Positions 48,843-58,080 of a DNA stretch of 64,000 bases are shown in pieces. Under the pieces are notes generated by a model. It ran no database searches. It saw nothing but the letters and a program-made list of their open reading frames with translations, and had not been told where the DNA came from. This stretch comes from Burkholderia sp. GAS332. Lineage in GTDB: Bacteria; Pseudomonadota; Gammaproteobacteria; Burkholderiales; Burkholderiaceae. Position numbers and translations under genes: made by a program. The DNA lies in contig FSRV01000001.1 in NCBI GenBank assembly GCA_900142905.1, positions 2,108,001-2,172,000 on the forward strand, written 5' to 3'. How positions within the stretch are numbered: position 1 is the first letter of the stretch; the number at the start of each line of letters is the position of its first letter.

Positions 48843-49393
48843 TCGCGGCTGACATACGCAAGCGTCCCCGCTCACCGTACGAACGAGCAAAGATCCGTTC
48901 CCTGGCGAACCAGACCGCGACCGGGGGCAACTCAAGCAGGTGGCGCAACATAGGGCACAAGAGGCTGTCATTCTGGTTGGTGCGACCTGCTGCGGCACCG
49001 CGGGCGACAGAGGACTTCTGCATCCGGAGCTTGTCGCCTCGACCACAAGGGAGGAACATGGACACGCGGAAGCGAACCCGGCCGGCGCCTATGTCTCCTC
49101 AAACCGTACCTGCGAAATGGGGTTGAGGCACGTCACCGGGCGACCTTACGAGTCTTTCGTATTCAGTCTCGAGCAATGCACCAGGGAGACCTGAATGGCA
49201 CGCAACACCGCCTTTCCATGAGCGTCGCTGATCCGTGCTCGCCGGTTAGAAACCGTGCTTCTGCGAGTACGGCAACGGCACGCGCTCGCCAGAATCGGGA
49301 CATGCTTCGAGGAACCTCGGTTCGATGCGCTGACATCGGACCTACCGGCTGGGCGCACCCAGCAGCGACTACTCACCTGAACGGAGAGGCAAG
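48843..49393. other. Intergenic region upstream of poxB
   Basis: About 550 bases with short overlapping frames but no recognisable product. It must contain the poxB promoter. GGAGAGGCAAG precedes the poxB ATG. No clear dyads or repeats were noticed. Confidence 0.4.
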
Positions 49394-51115
49394 ATGGCAA
49401 AGATGGCAGCCGAGTACATGGTCGATGCGCTAGCAAAGGCGGGCGTGAAGCGCATTTTTGGTGTCGTAGGCGATTCGCTGAACGGATTTACGGACGCGCT
49501 GCGCCGCGATGGGTCCATTGAGTGGGTTCACATGCGGCACGAGGAAAGCGCGGCTTTCGCCGCAGGCGCCGAGGCTCACCTCACCGGCCAGCTCGCGGTC
49601 TGTTGCGGAAGCTGCGGCCCGGGCAATCTGCATCTCATCAACGGACTGTTCGATTCCCATCGCAGTGGTGTTCCGGTTCTTGCCATCGCGGCCCATATCC
49701 CCAGCTCGGAAATCGGCATCGACTATTTTCAGGCCACGCATCCTGAACTGCTGTTCAAGGAGTGCAGCCACTACGTCGAACTCGTGTCGCATCCCGACCA
49801 GCTACCGCAGATTCTCGGGCGGGCGATCCGGACGGCGGTGGCGCGCAAGGGCGTCGCTGTCGTCGTGGTGCCGGGAAACGTGGCGCTCGGACCGCTGACG
49901 AAACCCGTGCCGAACTGGAGCATGCCCGCGGCCCCCGTGATCCGGCCGTCGAACGACGAGCTGGTCAAGCTCGCGAACTTGCTGAACGGATCGAAGCGGG
50001 TGACCTTGCTCTGCGGAGCCGGTTGCAAGGACTCGCACGCGGAAGTGGTGGAACTTGCGCGCAAGCTGCAAGCGCCGATCGTGCACTCGCTGCGCGGCAA
50101 GGAATACATCGAATACGACAACCCGTTCGACGTGGGCATGACGGGGCTGGTCGGATTCGCATCCGGCTATGCGGCAATGAAAAGCTGCGACATGCTGCTG
50201 ATGCTGGGTACCGACTTTCCCTATCGCCAGTTCTATCCCGAGGGCGTGACGATCGCGCAGGTTGACCTGAGAGCCGAGGCGCTCGGCAATCGCTGCCCGA
50301 TCGAGTTAGGCGTACTGGGCACGGTCAAAGACACGCTCGCCGAACTGTTGCCGATGATTCCCGAGAAAACCGACAGCAGCTTCCTGAAGCGTGCGCTCGA
50401 GGACTATCGCGACGCCCGCAAGGCACTGGACGCGCTGGCGGAGCCGGAAGCCGGCAGTCATACCATCCATCCGCAGTACGTGACCCGGCTGGTGAGCGAG
50501 ATCGCGGACGACGACGCGATCTTCTCGTGTGACGTCGGCACGCCGATCGCGTGGACCGCCCGGTATCTGAAGATGAACGGCAAACGGAGGCTGGTGGGCT
50601 CGTTCAATCACGGCTCGATGGCGAACTCGATGCTGCATTCGATCGGGGCGCAGGCCGCCTTCAAGGACCGGCAGGTGATTTCGATGTCTGGCGACGGCGG
50701 CTTCACGATGATGATGGGCGAGTTCGTCACGCTCATTCAAACAGGGTTGCCGGTCAAGATCGTCGTACTCAACAACGGCACACTGGGATTCGTGGAACTG
50801 GAGATGAAGGCCGGCGGCTTCATCGATACGGGATGTGACCTGAAGAATCCGAACTTCGCCATGATGGCGAATGCGATGGGTATCAAAGGCGTGCGGGTCG
50901 AGCATCCCGCGGAGTTGGAAGGCGCGCTGCGCGAGGCATTCTCACATCCGGGCCCGGCGCTCGTCGACGTCGTGAGCGCACGTCAGGAACTTGTGATGCC
51001 GCCGGTGACGACGGCCGACGAGGCGTACCACTTCGGGATGTTCATGTTGCGCGCGGTCATGGACGGACGCGGCCAGCAGCTCATCGACCTCGCGAAGGTC
51101 AATCTGTTCAGGTAG
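49394..51115 (+). CDS. poxB: Pyruvate dehydrogenase (quinone) / pyruvate oxidase
   Basis: 573 residues, close to E. coli PoxB (572) along its length. It is a thiamine-diphosphate and FAD enzyme that decarboxylates pyruvate to acetate and CO2 and passes electrons to quinone at the membrane. Motifs: RHEESAAFAAGAEA with the ThDP Glu, CCGSCGPGNLHLINGLFD, the FAD region, and the ThDP motif GDGGFTMMMGEF...VLNN. The C-terminal amphipathic segment IDLAKVNLFR matches the membrane-binding tail. A paralogue lies at 61.5 kb. Confidence 0.94.
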   Translation: MAKMAAEYMVDALAKAGVKRIFGVVGDSLNGFTDALRRDGSIEWVHMRHEESAAFAAGAEAHLTGQLAVCCGSCGPGNLHLINGLFDSHRSGVPVLAIAAHIPSSEIGIDYFQATHPELLFKECSHYVELVSHPDQLPQILGRAIRTAVARKGVAVVVVPGNVALGPLTKPVPNWSMPAAPVIRPSNDELVKLANLLNGSKRVTLLCGAGCKDSHAEVVELARKLQAPIVHSLRGKEYIEYDNPFDVGMTGLVGFASGYAAMKSCDMLLMLGTDFPYRQFYPEGVTIAQVDLRAEALGNRCPIELGVLGTVKDTLAELLPMIPEKTDSSFLKRALEDYRDARKALDALAEPEAGSHTIHPQYVTRLVSEIADDDAIFSCDVGTPIAWTARYLKMNGKRRLVGSFNHGSMANSMLHSIGAQAAFKDRQVISMSGDGGFTMMMGEFVTLIQTGLPVKIVVLNNGTLGFVELEMKAGGFIDTGCDLKNPNFAMMANAMGIKGVRVEHPAELEGALREAFSHPGPALVDVVSARQELVMPPVTTADEAYHFGMFMLRAVMDGRGQQLIDLAKVNLFR

Positions 51116-51122
51116 TGACACT

Positions 51123-51144
51123 GGCCGGGGGCGGGCCCCCGGCC
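51123..51144. terminator. GC-rich hairpin after poxB (possible terminator)
   Basis: Perfect 9-bp stem GGCCGGGGG / CCCCCGGCC with a 4-base loop, 7 bases after the poxB stop and before the convergent DUF3331 gene. No T-tract, so termination efficiency is uncertain. Confidence 0.5.
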
Positions 51145-51157
51145 TGATCCACTGGAG

Positions 51158-51547
51158 CTAGGCAACGCCGTCATACGGGATGGCTTCCATGACCCAAGCC
51201 AGGATCATCGCCTCGATATTGCGAGGCTGAGGTTTCGTAGGTCTGGGCCGATATATGGCATCGCCTGCCACGATGGCGTTCCCACTGAGTGCGCAGATGC
51301 CACGTCTGCGCGCGGTACAGCGTCGCCAGATCTGTTCGACATAGCAGCAGGCAGTCGGATCGCGCCAGTCGATCGTGGCGCCGGCCCGGCCGTGCCGCTC
51401 CAATACCGTGATGGTGCAGGTCCGATAAGTACCGTCGCGGTAGTCCCGGCGGATGGGGCGATGATTCAGCGCCTCGATGGGGTGATCCTGACTGAGTTGC
51501 GCCATCGTGTGGCACCAGGGGAGGTCTGCTTCGAGGACATCATGCAT
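51158..51547 (-). CDS. DUF3331 protein
   Basis: 129 residues with the DUF3331 pattern: TCTITVLERHGRAGATIDWRDPTAC, YVEQIWRRCTARRRGICALSGNAI and AGDAIYRPRPTKP followed by IEAMILAW. The family is, as far as I know, largely restricted to Burkholderia-like bacteria and has no known function. Four or five cysteines suggest a metal or redox site. It is convergent with poxB. The start at ATG 51547 has little ribosome-site support. Confidence 0.75.
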   Translation of the reverse strand: MHDVLEADLPWCHTMAQLSQDHPIEALNHRPIRRDYRDGTYRTCTITVLERHGRAGATIDWRDPTACCYVEQIWRRCTARRRGICALSGNAIVAGDAIYRPRPTKPQPRNIEAMILAWVMEAIPYDGVA

Positions 51548-51788
51548 GATGCGACTCCTTCGAACAATCGTGATGATTGGGAGAACCTGAGCAAGGCAGG
51601 CGTCTTCGAAACAGATGGCGTTCGAACGCGTTTGCGCATCCTACCTTTGCATCGATGGTATTCAGCGAAAGCAACGGCGGCTATTACATAAAACTGGAGC
51701 CAACGCTGCATTGCTCAGACAACATGGATGGCGAAGCCGTGTGTGAGAGATTGCGCGTGGACGATCCATCGAGGTGGCCCGATTCGGT

Positions 51789-52922
51789 CTAAGCGCCCAC
51801 CGCCTGTTGAGACGACGCGAAAGGACTCACGGGAAGTACAACGCTGAACGTCGCTCCGAAGCTGGGGTTATTGGATGCGCTAAGCCGGCCTTCATGGGCT
51901 TCGACAATCGAGCGGGACACCGCGAGGCCGATTCCCATTCCTTTCGCCTTGGTGGTGACGAAGGCGTCGAAGATGCTTTCCGCTTCGGGGATGCCGGAGC
52001 GACTTCGAGTAGAACGGAGCGCGCGTCCTGAGGGCACGCCGTGATGAGGATTTTCGGCAGGCGCCCCGTGTTCTCCGTCGCTTCGATTCCATTGACGATG
52101 AGGTTAATCAGAACCTGCTGGATCTGTATCTGGTCCACGAAAACGGTGGGCAGACCATCGGGCAAGTTTCAGCTGAGTCTTTCTAAGCCGGTCTTCAGCG
52201 CGCTTCGGTTCGTCGATATCGAAGCTGAGTCCATACCACTTCACAATTTTTCCGTTCGCGTTGCGCATGGCGGTGGCCTTGCATTGGAACCAGCGATAGG
52301 TACCGTCCAGTGCACGGAACCGATGGATCGAATCGTACGCGGCGCCCGTCTTGAGGGACCTCCGCCAGGCTCGCCTGGTCGCGGTCTCGTCTTCCGGGTG
52401 CAGCAGGTCGAACCAGCCGTTCTTCCTGAGTTCATCATGCCGCCGCCCTGTGTACTCTTCGGCGCGCCGGTTGACATACTCGATCCGGCCACGCGAATCT
52501 GTACACCAGAGCAGGCCGGGTACGGTTTCCGTAAGCCAGTTCAACTGGTTTTCCCGGTCCCGGATGCACCGATAGTCTTCCGCCCCGGTTTCGTCGTCCA
52601 ACGGGGACGTCGGGCAGGGCTGTCGCGAGCGCTGCGACACGAATTCGGCGCAAATCCATGCAGCGACAATGGCGGTGCCAGCGCGGATGATTGAACTGGA
52701 ACCGAGGGCGGGATGGTGAGCGCCGAGCGTCACGACGGCTATGCCGAGCGAAGCGAAGCCTGCGCCTAGTCTGCCAAAGCCGCGGCCGAGGAAACGCGTA
52801 AAGAGAACCACGAGGAGCAGGCTGAGACAGCCGGCTATCGGCTCGAGTATTCCTGCCGTTGCGCAAGCGCCGGATACAGCGACGAGGAGGGCGGCAACCC
52901 GAAACGAACGTGAGATTCGCAT
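51789..52922 (-). pseudogene. Decayed sensor histidine kinase (H-box deleted, two frame breaks)
   Basis: From ATG 52922 the frame encodes two or three membrane helices (VAALLVAVSGACATAGIL..., LSLLLVVLFTRFLG, ASLGIAVVTLGAHH) and a PAS domain with PAC (LTETVPGLLWCTDSRGRIEYVNRRAEEY to WYGLSFDIDEPKRAEDRLRK). It then jumps near 52160 straight to the ATP-binding half in another frame ([23 protein letters not shown]), and after a second break near 52005 to the C-terminus ([35 protein letters not shown]). The HisKA domain with its phosphorylated His is absent. It cannot work as a kinase. It is related to the catalytic end of the giant sensor. Confidence 0.85.
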
Positions 52923-53241
52923 GCTAAGCAAGTCACCATCGAGTTCATCAGCTCACCGCACGCTTTCGGCTATCAACGCCGTGCCTGTTGGGGGCGATGA
53001 GGCGTTTTCTTCGCTAGCCGGCGCGAGACGCTGAAGCGGCGATCTTACGTCGTTCTGCCCGGTCGGGACATTACATAAATATGGGATCCGATACGCAGTC
53101 GAAGTGCTTTGGGCTGGTGTTTTAAATGGCTATAATTTTCACGGCGGGTCCGCATTCTGCGGCGATGTTTCGCCCAACTTATTTGCCCGGGCGGCCAGAC
53201 CTGCATGGGGTGCCGCGTGCGCACAGCGATAGAGGGGTTCC
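52923..53241. other. Divergent intergenic region (decayed kinase and LuxR-type regulator)
   Basis: About 320 bases without a credible gene. It contains the promoter noted at 53109-53136 for the response regulator and presumably the remains of the kinase promoter. Confidence 0.4.
53109..53136 (+). promoter_or_regulatory. Possible sigma-70 promoter of the response regulator
   Basis: A consensus TATAAT at 53131-53136 with TTGGGC 16 bases upstream (53109-53114). It lies 106 bases before the regulator start. The -35 box is weak. Confidence 0.4.
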
Positions 53242-53880
53242 ATGGAATCCGCAGATGAAGTGGTCTATGTTGTGGACGATGATGGACGGGTGTGCGAGGC
53301 ACTCGCCGCACTGCTGCGCGCCAACGGAAGAAGCGTGCGCGCGTTCAACTCCGGCAGCGATTTCCTGCAGGCGCCGCTGCTCGACGCGGTGGCGTGCGTC
53401 ATTCTGGATATGCGGATGCCAGGCATGAGCGGCCTGGAGGTTCAGAAGTTGCTCGCCTCCAGCTCGCACATTCCCGTTATCTTCGTCACGGGAAGAGGCG
53501 ACATTCCATCGACCGTGCTGGCGATGAAGGGCGGTGCCGTCGATTTCCTCACCAAGCCAATTGACGAGGATGCGTTGATGCGTGCCATCGATGCGGCGCT
53601 TGCCAAGGCACGTGTCATCCGGCGGGAAACAGCGGATGCTGCCGTGCTCCAGGCGCGCTATCAAAGCTTGACGCCCCGCGAGCAGGAACTCCTGCCGTTG
53701 CTGGCGCGGGGTTTGCTCAACAAGCAGGCGGCGGGGATTCTCGGCATTACGGAATATACCGTGCAGGTACATCGCGGTCGCATCATGAGGAAGATGGGCG
53801 CGGATTCTTTTGCAACGCTGGTTAAGCAGGCGGGCAAATTAAGGCTCGAGACGCCACCCACCGCTGCTTCCGAGGCCTGA
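53242..53880 (+). CDS. FixJ/NarL-type response regulator (receiver plus LuxR HTH)
   Basis: 212 residues. Receiver about 1-125 with DDD at 12-14, phosphoacceptor D56 (ILDMRMPG), FVTGRG and K-P in FLTKPID. The LuxR-type HTH at about 140-200 reads LTPREQELLPLLARGLLNKQAAGILGITEYTVQVHRGRIMRKM. It is an intact activator of the FixJ/TtrR type. Its neighbouring kinase gene is dead, so the intact giant kinase at 39.4 kb is a plausible donor. The next gene is a lone receiver. Confidence 0.92.
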   Translation: MESADEVVYVVDDDGRVCEALAALLRANGRSVRAFNSGSDFLQAPLLDAVACVILDMRMPGMSGLEVQKLLASSSHIPVIFVTGRGDIPSTVLAMKGGAVDFLTKPIDEDALMRAIDAALAKARVIRRETADAAVLQARYQSLTPREQELLPLLARGLLNKQAAGILGITEYTVQVHRGRIMRKMGADSFATLVKQAGKLRLETPPTAASEA

Positions 53881-53926
53881 ACATCAGCGCGGTTCTTTGT
53901 TAAACGGAACGACTGGGAGGTAGATC

Positions 53927-54292
53927 ATGCACACGCCTCCGGTTCGAACTGTCGGCGTGATTGATGACGACCGGCGCGTGTTGACGTCGCTTGCGAACCT
54001 GCTTGCCTCCGGTGGCTACGGAACACGGATTTACGAAACGGCTGATGCGTTCCTGGCGGTGGATCATTCGGATCTGGCATGCGTGATCACGGACCTGGGA
54101 ATGCGGCCGATAGATGGTCTTCAGGTACTGCAGCGAATCGCTCAATCTCCGAGTCCGGTTCCGGTCATCATCATCACAGGCAGGCCGAGTGAATATTCGG
54201 ACGACTACTTTCTTCGACTAGGCGCCGTTGGCTTTTTCCGCAAGCCCGTTGATGGTGATGCGTTACTCGAACGTCTGAGCGATGTGATTTGA
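53927..54292 (+). CDS. Single-domain response regulator (receiver only)
   Basis: 121 residues consisting of one receiver: DDD at 13-15, phosphoacceptor D56 (VITDLGMRPIDG), IIITGRP and K-P in GFFRKPVD. All switch residues are kept. No output domain, so it may act as a phosphate sink or contact a partner. It follows the FixJ-type gene by 46 bases with GGGAGG upstream, and its sequence resembles that regulator's receiver. Confidence 0.9.
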   Translation: MHTPPVRTVGVIDDDRRVLTSLANLLASGGYGTRIYETADAFLAVDHSDLACVITDLGMRPIDGLQVLQRIAQSPSPVPVIIITGRPSEYSDDYFLRLGAVGFFRKPVDGDALLERLSDVI

Positions 54293-54385
54293 GTTTCACC
54301 GGGCAATAGTCCTATTGCCGATTGTTCCGTTGCGGGCACGATCTCCTTTCGATCTTTACTGTCGACATGGATGCGTCGGTTTGTG

Positions 54386-54450
54386 CGATTTCGATACGTT
54401 ACCGTGCGGATCCTAAAGCAAGCCCGGATGAGCCGCGACACCATAGTCGC
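54386..54450. repeat. Conserved intergenic element, copy 2 (upstream of ytcA-mdt operon)
   Basis: Matches 39245-39309; the core 54405-54450 differs at 5 of 46 positions. It contains ATCCTAAAGCA and the terminal hairpin GCGAC-ACCATA-GTCGC. It ends 38 bases before the ytcA ATG. On the minus strand a similar peptide frame begins at ATG 54444. Confidence 0.6.
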
Positions 54451-54488
54451 CTGTATTGCCTCATTGCCTACCATCGGAGGAGCCGGCG

Positions 54489-54779
54489 ATGTCGAGTGGT
54501 TTGCGCCCTGGACGCCATGCGTGGACGATGCTGATCTCGTGCGTGACGCTGACTGCCTGTAGCGACGCGCCATCCGTCGGCGTGCTGGGCGCGTATTTTC
54601 CGGACTGGCTGTTCTGCATCGCGGGCGGCGTGCTGCTGGTCGCTTGCGTGCATGTGCTGCTGTCGAAGAGCGGCCGCGGCGATTGGCTCACGCCGCCCGC
54701 GATTGTCTACCCGGCGCTGACGGTGCTGTTTTCGATCGCGCTCTGGGCAATAGGCTTTAATCTCTTACCGAGCCTCTGA
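54489..54779 (+). CDS. ytcA: YtcA-family small inner-membrane lipoprotein
   Basis: 96 residues from ATG 54489 with GGAGGAG upstream. A lipoprotein signal ends near LTACSDAPS, and two hydrophobic helices follow (WLFCIAGGVLLVACVHVLL and AIVYPALTVLFSIALWAIGF). YtcA sits upstream of MdtN-type adaptors in E. coli and relatives and is thought to assist the pump. Its stop is two bases before mdtN, so it opens the operon. Confidence 0.8.
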   Translation: MSSGLRPGRHAWTMLISCVTLTACSDAPSVGVLGAYFPDWLFCIAGGVLLVACVHVLLSKSGRGDWLTPPAIVYPALTVLFSIALWAIGFNLLPSL

Positions 54780-54781
54780 CC

Positions 54782-55882
54782 ATGACCGCTGCCCAAAGTA
54801 CGGACGCAGGAAAGCAGCGTCCGCGAATCTGGCCCGCCTTGCTGCTAATCGTGCTGGCCGTCATCGCGGTCATCGCCGTGATCTGGCGCGTGGATACCGC
54901 GCCGCGTACCGACGACGCGTATGCATACGCCGACACGATCGGCGTCTCGCCCGAAGTCAGCGGCAAGATCGTCACGCTCGCGGTGCGCGACAACCAGGCG
55001 GTGAAGCAGGGCGATCTGCTGTTCGAAATCGACCCGCGGCCGTATCAGTTCGCGTTGCAGCGCGCCCAGGCGGCGCTTGCGCAACTCGATGCGCAGATTC
55101 CGCTGACCCAGCGCACTGTCAATGCGCAAGGATTCAGCGCCGATGCGGCAAAGTCGGCGGTCATTCGCGCGCAGACCGCCGCGAAGCAGGCGGGGGACAC
55201 GCTGGCGAGAATGGAGCCGCTGATCGCGAAGGGCTATGTTTCCGCCGAAGACCTGGATCGCGCGCACACTGCGCAACGCTCGGCGCAGGCCGAGCTCGCA
55301 GCCGCGCAAGCGCAGGCCCGCGAGGCACAGGCGGCGGTCAGCAGCGTCGCCGCGCTCGTCGCGCAGCGCGCGGTGCTGACGGCTGAAATCTCGACGGCGC
55401 AGCTCAACCTGGAATATGCGACCGTGCGCGCACCGTTCGACGGCCGCGTCGTCGAGCTGCGCACGTCCGTCGGACAATTCGTGTCCGCGCAAAAGCCCGT
55501 CTTCACGCTGATCGATACGCGTCATTGGTACGTGATCGCCAATCTCCGCGAGAACGAGCTCGGCAACATCCGGCCCGGCACCCGCGCGACGGTTTACCTG
55601 ATGAGCAATACCGGCATCCGTTTCAGCGGTTCGGTCGACTCGATCGGCTTTGGCGTCGATCCGCAGGACGGTAGCGGCACCGCGAACGGTCTGCCGAGCA
55701 TTCAGCGCAGCATCAACTGGGTGCACGTCGCGCAGCGTTTTCCGGTGAAGATCCTGATCGATCATCCCGATCCGCAGATGTTCCGGATTGGCACGTCCGC
55801 TGTCGCCGTGCTGCAGCCTGATCGTCGCGACGATCGCAACACTCGCGACACTCGCGCGACGCCCAATGGAGCGCCGTCATGA
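54782..55882 (+). CDS. mdtN: HlyD-family adaptor (MdtN-like)
   Basis: 366 residues. Single N-terminal helix (LLLIVLAVIAVIAVIW), lipoyl half RTDDAYAYADTIGVSPEVSGKI, coiled-coil hairpin (about 90-205), second lipoyl half YATVRAPFDGRVVELRTSVG and a barrel with HWYVIANLRENEL. It is the periplasmic bridge of an MdtNOP-type pump. The ATGA overlap with mdtO shows coupling. Confidence 0.9.
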   Translation: MTAAQSTDAGKQRPRIWPALLLIVLAVIAVIAVIWRVDTAPRTDDAYAYADTIGVSPEVSGKIVTLAVRDNQAVKQGDLLFEIDPRPYQFALQRAQAALAQLDAQIPLTQRTVNAQGFSADAAKSAVIRAQTAAKQAGDTLARMEPLIAKGYVSAEDLDRAHTAQRSAQAELAAAQAQAREAQAAVSSVAALVAQRAVLTAEISTAQLNLEYATVRAPFDGRVVELRTSVGQFVSAQKPVFTLIDTRHWYVIANLRENELGNIRPGTRATVYLMSNTGIRFSGSVDSIGFGVDPQDGSGTANGLPSIQRSINWVHVAQRFPVKILIDHPDPQMFRIGTSAVAVLQPDRRDDRNTRDTRATPNGAPS

Positions 55883-58074
55883 GCGGGCTCGACGGCGTCG
55901 GGCGCCGCCTCGCCTGGCCGCGGCCGCTCGCGCAACTGGCCGCGTTCCTGCGCTCGGAGCTTGGCGGGTTTCCAGGGCGCGCCAACGTGACCCTGCGCTG
56001 CGTGCTCGGCTGCGCGATCGTGATTGTCGTGTCGATGACCTTGCAGCTGCCAGAGCTGGCGCTGTCGATGATAGCGGTGTTCTTCGTCACGCAGTCGAAC
56101 ATCGTGATGACCCGCCTGGTCGCATTGAGTATTGTGATCGGCACGACCTGCGCGATCGCCTGCATCATCGGCGTCTACCGGCTGACGTTCGACTACCCGC
56201 TGCTGCGCATCATCGTCGCAAGCGCGATCTTTTTTTGCAGCGCTTATCTGATTCGGGCCGTGGCGAAACTGGGGCTGGTGTTCTTTCTCGTCGCGCTGAT
56301 CGTGATTTACGCGCAGACCTTTGCCGATCGGACCGATAACGCGGAAGCGCTGGTGCGGGACTGTCTGTGGGTGTGGGTGGCGGTGAACTACTCAGTTGTC
56401 CTGTCGCTGATCATCAACACGCTGTTTCTGCCAGCCGAACCGGAGCGGCAGTTGCGCGCCGCCATGCAACGGCAGCTCGCGACGGCCCGTGCGCGGCTCG
56501 CGGTCATGATCGACGCGAATGCGCCGGCGGTGCGTATCGGCTCGCTCGATCTCGAGCGCGGCGCGCTGGCGTTGCAGAAGCTGTTGCGTTTTTCAACCAT
56601 GCGTCACCACTACAGCGAGGAAGATGCTTCGGCGTGGTTGGCCTGCGCGACCGTGGTATCGCGCATCTTTGAAGCTGCGGCGGTGCTGCCTGAGCATGCA
56701 GTCGCGCGCGACGCCGGGCAGATCGATGCCATCCGTGTGGTGCAGGACGAACTCGTGTCGCTCGATCACGCGATTGGAGACAACGTGCAATGGCAGCACT
56801 GGAGCGCATCGCACGAGGCGCCGGCGTCGACCTCGATACCCGCGCTCGACGCGATGCAACGCGCGCTCAACGCGTACTCCGAGGCCACGCGGCGTGCCGT
56901 CGCGCCGACGCCGCTGGATGAGGCGGCGGCCGGCAGTGCAGCGGAGAAAGAGGCGAAAGGGGAGCCGGCGACGAAAGCGACGAAAGTGGCGGCGCGTTCC
57001 GCGCAGCCCGGACCGGACGTGTTCGCGAATCCGCGTTACGCGCGCTTCGCGCTGCGTACGCTGTTCTCGGTCCTGATCTGCTACGTGTTCTACAACGCGG
57101 TGGACTGGCCGGGTATCCACACGATCATGCTGACGTGTCTCGTGGTCGCGCTGCCGAGCCTTGGCGCGTCGAGCCGCCAGGGCGTGCTGCGGATCACCGG
57201 CGCACTGATCGGCAGTGCCCTGGCGTTGTTCATGGTCGCGTTCGTGATTCCGCAACTGGAAAGCGTGACGGGTCTGCTGCTGATGAGCTTGCCCGTGATC
57301 GCGCTCGGCGCCTGGGTGGCGGCGGGTTCCGAGCGGAGCGCCTATGCCGGTATCCAGATCATGTTTACGTTTGCGCTGGCGCTGCTCGAATCGTTCTCGC
57401 CGCCGTCAGATCTCACCGAGATCCGCGACCGGATCGTCGGCATCATCCTGGGTGTCGGGGTGGCCACCTTCATCCAGATGTCGATGTGGCCGGAACGCGA
57501 ATCGGATGGCCTGCGTACGCAACTGACCTCGATATTGCGCAAGATCGCGGCGCTGGCGCGTATCGAGGCGAAGGCGGTGCTCACCGGCCCACGCGCGACG
57601 GATTCGCAGGCGGTGGTTGAAACGTGGGCCATGATCGCCGATTGCGAGATGGCGCTCGCGCGTGTCGCGCTCGAACCCGACTGGCGCGAGGGAGAGACGA
57701 CCCGTATTACGCTGCTGTCGCAGACGATGCTCGCGCAGAGCCGTGCGCTGCTTATCGCGATCGAAGCGTTTCATCATGAAGCGATGATCAATGCGTCGGC
57801 AAGCGCGCCGATGGCGCGCGCAGCGAAGTTTCAGTCGGATGTCGCGGATGCGCTGGAGCGATACGCGTCACAGCTCGCGGCCGAGCCACCGGCCGCGACG
57901 ACGCCGGCGCCGCTCGACCCGAGTGAACTGCGCACCGCGCCGGCAGCGGTAGCGGGCAGGGCAGGCGCAGAAACGCTGGAACGGCTAGCTCTGCGGATTG
58001 ATGCGGCACTCGCCGGGTTGCCACGCTGGTGGGCCGACGAGCATGCGTCTGGCGAATTCGCGAATGCGGGGTGA
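55879..58074 (+). CDS. mdtO: FUSC/aromatic-acid exporter family inner-membrane protein (MdtO-like)
   Basis: 731 residues with two membrane blocks, each of about five helices (about residues 30-180 and 390-545), separated by a cytoplasmic region, and a C-terminal soluble domain. This is the FUSC/YccS/AaeB-type layout. It serves as the inner-membrane component with MdtN, probably exporting aromatic carboxylates or dyes. Ala/Lys-rich low-complexity sequence near 350-375 marks the inter-domain linker. Third gene of the operon. Confidence 0.88.
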   Translation: MSGLDGVGRRLAWPRPLAQLAAFLRSELGGFPGRANVTLRCVLGCAIVIVVSMTLQLPELALSMIAVFFVTQSNIVMTRLVALSIVIGTTCAIACIIGVYRLTFDYPLLRIIVASAIFFCSAYLIRAVAKLGLVFFLVALIVIYAQTFADRTDNAEALVRDCLWVWVAVNYSVVLSLIINTLFLPAEPERQLRAAMQRQLATARARLAVMIDANAPAVRIGSLDLERGALALQKLLRFSTMRHHYSEEDASAWLACATVVSRIFEAAAVLPEHAVARDAGQIDAIRVVQDELVSLDHAIGDNVQWQHWSASHEAPASTSIPALDAMQRALNAYSEATRRAVAPTPLDEAAAGSAAEKEAKGEPATKATKVAARSAQPGPDVFANPRYARFALRTLFSVLICYVFYNAVDWPGIHTIMLTCLVVALPSLGASSRQGVLRITGALIGSALALFMVAFVIPQLESVTGLLLMSLPVIALGAWVAAGSERSAYAGIQIMFTFALALLESFSPPSDLTEIRDRIVGIILGVGVATFIQMSMWPERESDGLRTQLTSILRKIAALARIEAKAVLTGPRATDSQAVVETWAMIADCEMALARVALEPDWREGETTRITLLSQTMLAQSRALLIAIEAFHHEAMINASASAPMARAAKFQSDVADALERYASQLAAEPPAATTPAPLDPSELRTAPAAVAGRAGAETLERLALRIDAALAGLPRWWADEHASGEFANAG

Positions 58075-58080
58075 TCTGCG

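Noticed and set aside
54205..54444. 79-codon minus-strand gene overlapping the receiver gene
   Set aside because: Only its first 20 or so codons resemble the other copy; the rest is antisense to a conserved gene, so a full protein is unlikely. The short shared part is reported as an element.
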